Below, in pieces: positions 6,850-11,710 of a DNA stretch of 11,710 nucleotides (its first letter is position 1; every line of letters begins with the position of its first letter). The position numbers and the translations under genes were made by a program. The notes beneath the pieces were generated by a model. That model saw only the letters and a list, made by a program, of their open reading frames with translations. It did not search any database and was not told the DNA's origin. The stretch is from the NCBI GenBank assembly GCA_900554625.1, contig USHP01000032.1, positions 1 through 11,710 on the forward strand, written 5' to 3'. This stretch comes from an uncultured Eubacteriales bacterium (GTDB lineage: Bacteria > Bacillota > Clostridia > Oscillospirales > Oscillospiraceae).

Positions 6850-7095
6850 ATGAAAAAGCTGATTTCCTGCGAATATAACTTTGATAACTGCTGTGTGGAA
6901 CTGAAATACACCGATGGCAGCATGATTGCGATTGATACGATTGCAGTTGAGAACGAGGTTGCCCGCAATATGTACGAACGCTCAGAGCTTGATTATCTTA
7001 TCTACAACGCTCCTTTGGAGTACGCAGACCTTATTTTGAACGGCGATCCCGAAGCATATTTAAGAACTGTAACAGAGTATAAGCCGCTTGATTAA
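6850..7095 (+). CDS. Small acidic protein, DUF6061-like
   Basis: 81 residues, beginning MKKLISCEYNFDNCC and ending EYKPLD. The start is the ATG at 6850, placed by GGAGGT (6837-6842) 7 nt upstream; an in-frame ATG at 6835 lies in front of that site and is rejected. I recognise the pattern (a CEYN...ELKYTDG N-terminal hairpin, IDTIAVENEVA, SELDYLIYN, then ILNGDPEAYL) as a small family of unknown function, DUF6061, common in Clostridia and often near mobile DNA. This is from memory. No signal peptide, membrane segment or known catalytic motif is visible. It is followed directly by a strong terminator, so it appears to be a single-gene unit. It is the first gene inside the lower-G+C module. Confidence 0.72.
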   Translation: MKKLISCEYNFDNCCVELKYTDGSMIAIDTIAVENEVARNMYERSELDYLIYNAPLEYADLILNGDPEAYLRTVTEYKPLD

Positions 7096-7101
7096 CCATC
7101 A

Positions 7102-7142
7102 CCCGCCCATTCTGACCACTACATTTTGTCGGGATGGGCGGG
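7102..7142 (+). terminator. Intrinsic terminator after the DUF6061-like gene
   Basis: Two arms, 7102-7116 and 7128-7142, pair over 15 bp (two G-U pairs); the outer nine, CCCGCCCAT with ATGGGCGGG, are perfect. The loop is 11 nt and the stem is followed by ATTTTT. Confidence 0.85.
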
Positions 7143-7158
7143 ATTTTTGCATATGTGG

Positions 7159-7187
7159 TAGATTTTTTCACATTTTCGTGGTATAAT
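7159..7187 (+). promoter_or_regulatory. Probable promoter of the five-gene GNAT operon
   Basis: TAGATT (7159-7164) and a perfect TATAAT (7182-7187) are 17 nt apart, and TGG just before the -10 makes it an extended -10. It lies between the terminator at 7102-7142 and the ATG at 7227. No other strong promoter was seen before 9723. Confidence 0.65.
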
Positions 7188-7226
7188 TATTACGTGATTT
7201 TATGTCCATACGCAAGGAGGGCAATT

Positions 7227-7715
7227 ATGGTTGAGATATTAGAGGTAACACAGGTAAATAACGCACTTGCGGAAATGGTTGCCCTGTTTCGGGTAGATTT
7301 GCGTTCATATAAAGGCATTGTATCCAAGCCGAACATTGACGCCGGACGTGAGGAAATGGAAGAATATCTTTCTGCCAAGTTTCCGGTGTTTGCGGCTCTT
7401 ATAGATGGTGAATACGCAGGTTATGTGGTCTGCCGTATTGATAGCGAGGTCGTGTGGGTGGAGTCCATCTTTGTCAAAAAGGAATACCGTCGTCACGGTG
7501 TTGCTACTGCTCTGCACAGCAAAGCGGAAGAAATCGCCGCTTCTTATGGCGATGATACCGTTTACAACTACGTTCACCCCAACAATCACCGCATGATCGA
7601 ATTTCTGCGCAAGCGTGGTTATACAGTTTTGAATCTGATTGAGATTCGCAAGCCATACCAAGGCGAAAAGCTCACGCAGACAATTACGGTCGGCGAACAT
7701 GAATTTGATTATTAA
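7227..7715 (+). CDS. GNAT-family N-acetyltransferase
   Basis: 162 residues after choosing the ATG at 7227, which has AAGGAGG (7214-7220) at 6 nt spacing; an upstream in-frame start at 7134 lies within the terminator. The acetyl-CoA motif A is VESIFVKKEYRRHGVATAL (about 78-96), with the R-x-x-G-x-A pyrophosphate loop at R88, G91 and A93. It is followed by an HPNNHRMIEFLRKRGY motif B region (117-132). By family it moves an acetyl group from acetyl-CoA to an amine; the substrate (small molecule, antibiotic or protein N-terminus) is not evident. It is first in an operon with an 11-nt gap to the next gene. Confidence 0.88.
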   Translation: MVEILEVTQVNNALAEMVALFRVDLRSYKGIVSKPNIDAGREEMEEYLSAKFPVFAALIDGEYAGYVVCRIDSEVVWVESIFVKKEYRRHGVATALHSKAEEIAASYGDDTVYNYVHPNNHRMIEFLRKRGYTVLNLIEIRKPYQGEKLTQTITVGEHEFDY

Positions 7716-7726
7716 GAGGGATAAAA

Positions 7727-8251
7727 ATGTACATAGAAACACCACGAATGATAATTCGTGATTTCACACCGGAGGATGCCGCTGATCTGCACGAAATCTT
7801 CGGTGATGATGAAACCATGGAGAACTGCGAACTGGCATACGACTTTGATAAAACGGAGAAGTTTTTGATTTCTTTCTGCATTGAAAGAAAAGGTGCTGTG
7901 GCAGCGGTTCACAAGGAAAGCGGCAAAATGATGGGTTACATCCTGTTCAACGAAGCCTACGAGGGTGTATATGAAATGGGCTGGATCTACAACCGCAGCT
8001 TTTGGCGACAAGGATACGCATACGAATCCTGCAGAGCTGTGATTGATTATGCCTTTGGAGAGCTGAACGCCCATAAGGTTTTTGCTGAAGCAATCGATGC
8101 CGTGAAGTCTGTCGGACTGATGAAAAAGTTGGGTATGCAGCTTGAGGGCATCCAACGGAACCAGACAAAGGATAACCACGGCAACTGGGCAGACCTGTAC
8201 TTCTACGGTCTGCTGAAGGAAGATTGGAGGAAACATGGAAATCAAATTTGA
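7727..8251 (+). CDS. GNAT acetyltransferase, RimJ/RimL-like
   Basis: 174 residues. The N-terminus (ETPRMIIRDFTPEDAADL) is the usual start of the RimJ/RimL-type GNAT branch, which includes protein N-terminal acetyltransferases and drug-modifying relatives. Motif A is MGWIYNRSFWRQGYAYE (about 84-100), with the CoA loop at R94-Q-G-Y-A98. The Asn commonly found before the last conserved helix is replaced by Asp (D124), which may change substrate handling. AAGAGGG lies before the ATG. The last 17 nt overlap the next gene, so translation is probably coupled. Confidence 0.87.
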   Translation: MYIETPRMIIRDFTPEDAADLHEIFGDDETMENCELAYDFDKTEKFLISFCIERKGAVAAVHKESGKMMGYILFNEAYEGVYEMGWIYNRSFWRQGYAYESCRAVIDYAFGELNAHKVFAEAIDAVKSVGLMKKLGMQLEGIQRNQTKDNHGNWADLYFYGLLKEDWRKHGNQI

Positions 8252-8801
8252 AAACATCATCCTTCGGGATATGATAGAGTCCGACATTGAGGACTATGTG
8301 CGTTGGTTCACCACCGAAACCGAGTGGTCGAATACGGATGCACCGTGGGAGCCTATCGAATCGGACGAGGAAACCGAGCGCACGTCATGGCGTGAATACT
8401 ATGAGTCTGTGAAAGACCTGCCCGACGATGTTCGCCGTTGGAAGTTTGAAATCGAATGGAACGGCAGGCACGTTGGATGGGTAAGCTCCTACCCCATTGA
8501 CGAGAACTACGAATGGATTGGCGAGATCAAGGACGGTCAGACCGTTTATCGTGCTATCGGTATTGATATTTGCGAACCCGACGTGTGGGGTAACGGCATT
8601 GGCACAAACTCTCTCCGTGCCTTTATGAGTTACTACTTTGAGAACGGCGTGGACGAGCTTTACACACAAACTTGGTCGGGTAACGTCCGTATGCTCCGCT
8701 GTGCTGAAAAGCTCGGCTTTATAGAGTGCAACCGCAACATAGGTACACGAGAGGTTCACGGGCAGAAATATGATGGATTGACCTTCAGATTGGAGAGATA
8801 A
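8235..8801 (+). CDS. GNAT acetyltransferase
   Basis: 188 residues. The N-terminus (ENIILRDMIESDIEDYVRW) is RimJ/RimL-like. Motif A is AIGIDICEPDVWGNGIGTNS (about 107-126), with the G-N-G-I-G loop at 119-123, and the C-terminal SGNVRMLRCAEKLGF (148-162) keeps the Asn-containing pattern of active members. The N-terminal half is rich in Trp and acidic residues (W24, W31, W38, W52), like the acidic substrate clefts of aminoglycoside 6'-acetyltransferases; this similarity is a guess, not an assignment. TTGGAGGA precedes the ATG, which sits inside the end of the previous gene. The next gene starts 2 nt after its stop. Confidence 0.87.
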   Translation: MEIKFENIILRDMIESDIEDYVRWFTTETEWSNTDAPWEPIESDEETERTSWREYYESVKDLPDDVRRWKFEIEWNGRHVGWVSSYPIDENYEWIGEIKDGQTVYRAIGIDICEPDVWGNGIGTNSLRAFMSYYFENGVDELYTQTWSGNVRMLRCAEKLGFIECNRNIGTREVHGQKYDGLTFRLER

Positions 8802-8803
8802 GT

Positions 8804-9352
8804 ATGCTTTACCATATATCAAAAACCGCAGGTCTTAAAAAATTGAAACCGCAGGTTTCTACGCACAAAAAGCCATATGTATATGCTATCGAAAATGTGG
8901 TCACTGGGCTTCTATTTGGTGCGCCCCATGATGATTTTGACTTTATTATCAGCGAAGAAAATGGTATCCCCGTTATTATGGAATGCTATCCCGGTGCCTT
9001 CCGGTTGTTATTCAAAGATAAAGAGTGTTCGATCTATGAGATCAACGATGAGGGATTTATGCGAGGAATGACATCATGGAGTCCCGAGCTTGTCAGTGAA
9101 AATGAAGTCGCTGTTATCCGTGAAATCGCCATTAACGATCTATATTTGCGCCTTCTTGACGAGGAATCAAGAGGTAATTTGATAATACGCAGATATGAAG
9201 ATACCGCAGATTACAAGAGTATTGTCTCAGAGCATATCGTAGATCGTCTTATCCGCTTTGATGCAGTATATACCGAAAGCGAAAGGTTAAAGAAGCATTA
9301 CGGCAAGCTTATTGACGCATTACAGAACATTATGGATGGACATTTGTTATGA
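8804..9352 (+). CDS. Uncharacterised 182-residue protein, LYH...PYVYA family
   Basis: I do not recognise a named family. The protein starts MLYHISKTAGLKKLKPQVS and has HKKPYVYA at 21-28, a hydrophobic VVTGLLFGA (32-40), DDFDF (43-47), GMTSWSPELV (88-97) and an Arg-rich HIVDRLIRFD (144-153). The early LYH followed by a Pro and then PYVYA resembles the first strands of small ADP-ribosyltransferase-like proteins such as Arr or RNA 2'-phosphotransferase, but this is only a visual similarity. It is cytoplasmic, with no signal or membrane segment. GGAGAG serves as ribosome site; the gene lies 2 nt after a GNAT gene and overlaps the next by ATGA, so it is an integral part of the operon. Confidence 0.85.
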   Translation: MLYHISKTAGLKKLKPQVSTHKKPYVYAIENVVTGLLFGAPHDDFDFIISEENGIPVIMECYPGAFRLLFKDKECSIYEINDEGFMRGMTSWSPELVSENEVAVIREIAINDLYLRLLDEESRGNLIIRRYEDTADYKSIVSEHIVDRLIRFDAVYTESERLKKHYGKLIDALQNIMDGHLL

Positions 9353-9723
9353 ACATACAACAGTTTTGGTCTGACGTTCTCGCTCAGAGAGCAGACGAGA
9401 TAAGAGAATATTTCCACGCCGATGCTTATGTGAATTGGCATTGCTCCAACGAGCATTTCACGGTCGAGGAATTTATAAGAGCCAACTGCGAGTATCCCGG
9501 TGATTGGGATGGCGAGGTTGAAAAGATCGTCACGACGGACGATATGATTATCACCGCTACACGGGTATATCCCAAGGATCGCTCCGCTTCTTTCCACGTT
9601 ACGTCCTTCATCAAGCTGAAAGACGATAAGATTGTCGCTATGGACGAGTATTGGGCAGACGATGGCGAAGCTCCAAAGTGGCGGCAAGATATGAAGATTG
9701 GGAGAAGAATACATTCGCTTTGA
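9349..9723 (+). CDS. SnoaL/NTF2-like protein
   Basis: 124 residues, the usual length of single-domain NTF2-like (SnoaL-type) proteins with a cone-shaped fold. Matching features are the N-terminal helix QQFWSDVLAQRADEIREYF, the HADAYVNWHCSNEHF loop (23-37), an FIRANCEYPGDW segment (42-53), and the strand pair SASFHVTSFIKLKDDKIVAMDEYW (79-102), which ends in the typical EYW before a charged tail. The family includes polyketide cyclases, isomerases and many proteins with no known reaction; no catalytic set can be assigned here. It starts in the stop of the previous gene (ATGA) and is the last gene of the five-gene operon. Confidence 0.82.
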   Translation: MNIQQFWSDVLAQRADEIREYFHADAYVNWHCSNEHFTVEEFIRANCEYPGDWDGEVEKIVTTDDMIITATRVYPKDRSASFHVTSFIKLKDDKIVAMDEYWADDGEAPKWRQDMKIGRRIHSL

Positions 9724-9786
9724 TCTAATATTTTTGTAAAGAGCAAAATGAAATAATTAAGTAAATTTTGAAATCAACTTGGTATC

Positions 9787-9804
9787 AACACTTACACAAG
9801 TGTT
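9787..9804. other. 7-bp inverted repeat, weak terminator or operator
   Basis: AACACTT (9787-9793) and AAGTGTT (9798-9804) pair around a 4-nt loop. Only TTTT follows on the plus strand, and the stem is A+T-rich, so it would be a weak terminator for the operon ending at 9723. It could equally be an operator for the leader transcript. The rest of the 9724-9840 gap is A+T-rich with no gene or clear promoter. Confidence 0.4.
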
Positions 9805-9840
9805 TTGAGTACAAATACGAAACAGAAAGGGTGGTTTTTT

Positions 9841-9879
9841 ATGAAAATGAGTCGTGTATGGAGGGTTCACGCTTCCTAA
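9841..9879 (+). CDS. 12-residue leader peptide upstream of the double-GNAT gene
   Basis: A short frame, MKMSRVWRVHAS and stop, has its own ribosome site (AAGGGTGG, 9828-9835) 5 nt before the ATG. It ends 30 nt before the ATG of the double-GNAT gene. Its 3' half contains the 5' arm of a hairpin (9860-9867), and its stop lies at the start of the 3' arm (9878-9885). This is the layout of leader peptides that control downstream translation by ribosome position. The peptide itself is probably not functional after release. No family match is claimed. Confidence 0.55.
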   Translation: MKMSRVWRVHAS

Positions 9880-9902
9880 CCCTCCGAATAAAATTTTGGA
9901 GG
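9860..9902 (+). promoter_or_regulatory. Two mutually exclusive hairpins before the double-GNAT gene (possible translational attenuator)
   Basis: Fold one: GGAGGGTT (9860-9867) pairs with AACCCTCC (9878-9885), 8 bp with a 10-nt loop, and leaves the Shine-Dalgarno free. Fold two: CCTCCGAA (9881-9888) pairs with TTTGGAGG (9895-9902), 8 bp with one G-U and a 6-nt loop, and hides the GGAGG used by the ATG at 9910. Both need CCTCC at 9881-9885, so only one can form. A ribosome on the leader peptide would decide which. Confidence 0.55.
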
Positions 9903-9909
9903 AAACGAA

Positions 9910-10839
9910 ATGGAAAACCAAATCACCATCCGTGAAGCGATCACGGAAAACGACGTTGCACTCTTTTGGGAGCAGCTTCACACCTATTACAAACGGGATA
10001 TGTTTCCCGACCCAAACGCAGAGGAAAGAGATTACTTCCTCGGTGATGAATACCGATCCACGATGCAGGAGATCCACGACAGACCGCAAGATCGGTGCTA
10101 CTACCTATTCTTTCAAAGGAACGGACAAGACATAGGCTTTGCCTTGCCGGTGATCTACACCTCCGAGGATGGCAAATGCTTCATTATGGAATACTGCGTG
10201 TATCCGGAATATCGTGGAAACGGTACAGGCAAAGAATGTGCCAAAGTTTTGTTGAATTGGGCAGAGGAATACGGCGCACTCTATGCCGAATTGAATTATG
10301 GCAGTAATGATCGCCGCCTGCGCTTTTGGAAAAGTGTAGGTTTCATTGAGAACGGTGTTGACGAATGGGGCGAGCCGTTGATGATTTTGCCACCAAACGA
10401 TGAAACGCCTTTCACCGTAGAGGTCTTGGACAATCCAACCGATTGGCAGCTATTGAAATTGGAAAACGGCTTCAAAAAAGACATCGGTGAAGAATCGCTC
10501 ACGGAGGAAATGCAGAAACAGCTTCAGCAAGCGATCAAAGACGGCAAGACCACCTTCTTTGTTGCAAAGCGTGGATGCCGTGCTGTCGGTATGTGTAGCG
10601 TTGCTAAATGCTATTCCACGTTCTCTTGCTCCGATACGGGAGTATATGAGGATTTTTACATCGAACCTGCTTTCCGTGGCAAAGGTGTTGCTCGTAAATT
10701 AGCGCAGGCTGCACAGGCTTGGTGCAAGGATAATGGCATATCGAGCTTAACGGTATGCTGTGCCCCGTGTGATGAAAAGATGTATCAAGCACTTGGCTTT
10801 GACATTGCCTTGGGTACAACTTTCGCACACATTGAATAA
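9910..10839 (+). CDS. Tandem double-GNAT acetyltransferase
   Basis: 309 residues made of two GNAT domains. In the N-terminal domain (about 4-160) motif A is FIMEYCVYPEYRGNGTGKEC, with R102-G-N-G-T-G107. In the C-terminal domain (about 168-309) it is YEDFYIEPAFRGKGVARKLA, with R256-G-K-G-V-A261. Both CoA loops look intact. In known tandem GNATs, such as mycothiol synthase, often one half is catalytic and the other structural; which applies here is unknown, and so is the substrate. The domains are not close copies of each other, so this is an old fusion. The start has GGAGG (9898-9902) at 7 nt. The gene is separated from the operon by a leader with a short peptide and alternative hairpins, which suggests inducible translation, as for some resistance enzymes. 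Confidence 0.87.
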   Translation: MENQITIREAITENDVALFWEQLHTYYKRDMFPDPNAEERDYFLGDEYRSTMQEIHDRPQDRCYYLFFQRNGQDIGFALPVIYTSEDGKCFIMEYCVYPEYRGNGTGKECAKVLLNWAEEYGALYAELNYGSNDRRLRFWKSVGFIENGVDEWGEPLMILPPNDETPFTVEVLDNPTDWQLLKLENGFKKDIGEESLTEEMQKQLQQAIKDGKTTFFVAKRGCRAVGMCSVAKCYSTFSCSDTGVYEDFYIEPAFRGKGVARKLAQAAQAWCKDNGISSLTVCCAPCDEKMYQALGFDIALGTTFAHIE

Positions 10840-10848
10840 CTAACGAAA

Positions 10849-10880
10849 GGGCGGCGATTTGGTGCGCCGAGTCGCCGCTT
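10849..10880 (+). terminator. G+C-rich hairpin after the double-GNAT gene
   Basis: GCGGCGA (10851-10857) pairs with TCGCCGC (10872-10878), extendable by two G-U pairs. The loop is 14 nt. No T-tract follows on the plus strand, so it is at best a weak terminator; it could instead be a transcript-stabilising or attenuating element. It lies between two GNAT genes in a 63-nt gap, without a clear promoter for the second. Confidence 0.4.
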
Positions 10881-10902
10881 GATTCAAAAACAGGAGATAA
10901 TT

Positions 10903-11415
10903 ATGATACAATATGAGAACTTAACAATCCGTCAAGCCGAAGTTGACGATGCGAAACAGCTTGCCGCTTGGTGGAATGACGGTGCTGTGATGGCACACGC
11001 CGGTTTTCCTAACGGGCTGGGAACGACCGAGGATGAAGTTGTAAAAGGACTTGGTAACGGTCGTATGGTTATTGAAGAAAGCGACCGTTTGATTGGTGAG
11101 TGCAATTACCGCAATGTGTCTGATGGTGTTGCAGAAATCGGCATTAAGATCTGCGAAACTGATTGTCAGAACCGTGGTGTCGGCAGAAAGGTTTTGAGTA
11201 TGCTGATTGGTTGGTTGTTCCGAAACGGCTGTTCTAAAATCATCCTCGACACCAACTTAACGAACACAAGAGCGCAGCACGTTTACGAAGCACTTGGATT
11301 CCGCAAGGTGCGAACCAATATCGACTCTTGGAAAGACCAACTCGGACGGCTTCAATCGTCGGTGGATTACGAGTTGGTTGAAAAGGATTTTGTTAGTTAT
11401 ATAAGCGAACACTAA
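10903..11415 (+). CDS. GNAT-family N-acetyltransferase
   Basis: 170 residues from the ATG at 10903, which follows AGGAGAT; an in-frame TTG at 10879 is the 3' edge of a hairpin and has no ribosome site. The N-terminus (ENLTIRQAEVDDAKQLAAWW) is RimJ/RimL-like. Motif A is IGIKICETDCQNRGVGRKVL (about 80-99), with the Q89-N-R-G-V-G94 loop. The C-terminal NLTNTRAQHVYEALGFRKV (118-136) keeps the Asn-containing helix and ends in the usual Leu-Gly-Phe. The substrate is unknown; members of this branch acetylate protein N-termini, aminoglycosides or other small amines. It may be co-transcribed with the double-GNAT gene 63 nt upstream, through the hairpin in between. Confidence 0.87.
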   Translation: MIQYENLTIRQAEVDDAKQLAAWWNDGAVMAHAGFPNGLGTTEDEVVKGLGNGRMVIEESDRLIGECNYRNVSDGVAEIGIKICETDCQNRGVGRKVLSMLIGWLFRNGCSKIILDTNLTNTRAQHVYEALGFRKVRTNIDSWKDQLGRLQSSVDYELVEKDFVSYISEH

Positions 11416-11433
11416 TCGACAGCACTTCAAACT

Positions 11434-11486
11434 ATGGAATGCCAGGCATAGCGTTGAACGGAGTGAATCTGCGCCGTGCGTTCCAT
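11434..11486. other. Imperfect stem-loop in the gap after the last gene
   Basis: ATGGAATGC (11434-11442) can pair over 9 bp (one G-U) with GCGTTCCAT (11478-11486), with further short G+C-rich pairings inside. It overlaps an open frame without a start codon (11405-11521). It may be a structured remnant of a lost gene or an intergenic repeat unit. I can assign no function. Confidence 0.3.
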
Positions 11487-11530
11487 TGCCAAACGAATTA
11501 AACGCAGTTTTCAATGAGTGAGGCAAAATG

Positions 11531-11581
11531 AAAACCGCTGTAATTTTTCATCCACGCAAGGATGGAGATTACAGCGGTTTT
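11531..11581. terminator. Strong long-stem terminator
   Basis: A perfect 14-bp inverted repeat (AAAACCGCTGTAAT at 11531-11544, complement at 11568-11581) encloses a further 5-bp stem (CATCC 11549-11553 with GGATG 11560-11564) and a 6-nt loop. The T-rich 3' arm and TATTTT follow on the plus strand, and TTTT ends the stem on the minus strand, so it can act in both directions. It probably ends transcription of the GNAT gene at 11415. Confidence 0.82.
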
Positions 11582-11602
11582 GTATTTTCTGAGGAAAGGT
11601 AG

Positions 11603-11710
11603 CAAACTGCATTTTTACAGTTTGGGTACCATTTTCGAGGAAAATATGCGGGGTGGATAAGGTACAATAAGTTGCGCAAATTGAAAAGAGCATAAAAATA
11701 GACACGGCTT
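11603..11710. other. Right-edge intergenic stretch with small inverted repeats
   Basis: I see no supported gene here. CAAACTG (11603-11609) and CAGTTTG (11618-11624) form a 7-bp inverted repeat. ATTTTC and GAAAAT (11631-11636, 11640-11645) form a second. The A+T-rich end may carry a promoter for a gene beyond the window. Confidence 0.3.

Noticed and set aside
10839..11530. Integron attC site after the GNAT genes
   Set aside because: A GTTGAAC at 11453-11459 fits GTTRRRY by chance, but no RYYYAAC partner arm was found at the expected place, and the other intergenic hairpins also lack these ends. No integrase is present.
11528..11602. 24-codon frame starting MKTAVIFHPRKDGDYSG, resembling the start of HicB antitoxins
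   Set aside because: It lies almost wholly in the 14-bp inverted repeat of a terminator, stops after 24 codons, and no HicA-like gene is adjacent. The likeness is probably accidental.
11511..11705. 64-codon minus-strand open frame at the right edge
   Set aside because: It reads through the strong terminator, has no ribosome site before its first ATG, and shows no domain.

Overview
The window looks like chromosome from a gut-type Gram-positive bacterium of the Clostridia, probably near the Oscillospiraceae. This is inferred from strong GGAGG-type ribosome binding sites, a PTS-type dihydroxyacetone kinase operon, an ECF sigma factor paired with a membrane protein, an XRE-TPR regulator with an ABC exporter, and a DUF6061-type small protein. 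No rRNA, tRNA, CRISPR array, transposase or integrase is visible.

Left part (1-6400): housekeeping or adaptive modules with complete signals. On the minus strand, dhaK-dhaL-dhaM (dhaM is cut by the left edge after 10 codons) form an operon behind a near-consensus promoter. They encode the PEP-dependent dihydroxyacetone kinase. Divergent from it is a plus-strand pair: an ECF-type sigma factor and a one-TM probable anti-sigma protein, coupled by an ATGA overlap. A bidirectional terminator at 3570-3600 separates this pair from a convergent minus-strand pair, an XRE-TPR regulator followed by a full-length ABC exporter with an 11-nt overlap.

Middle (6400-6850): a regulatory patch with two palindromes (6456-6473, 6485-6499), then a promoter and good RBS driving an XRE gene that stops after only 41 codons. 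The break is near 6771, inside the helix-turn-helix, and marks the likely left junction of a different DNA module.

Right part (6771-11710): visibly lower G+C. It holds small plus-strand genes: a DUF6061-like protein, then a five-gene operon (three GNAT acetyltransferases, an unrecognised 182-residue family and a SnoaL/NTF2-like protein), a double-GNAT protein, and one more GNAT. Five of the eight genes encode GNAT enzymes. The spaces between transcription units hold hairpins. The most interesting is upstream of the double-GNAT gene: a 12-codon leader peptide followed by two mutually exclusive hairpins, one of which hides the gene's Shine-Dalgarno sequence. This layout is like the translational attenuators of antibiotic-inducible resistance genes. 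A related leader, with the same 3' arm and a differing 5' arm, precedes the DUF6061-like gene. The module ends with a strong terminator at 11531-11581; the last 110 bases hold no gene I can support.
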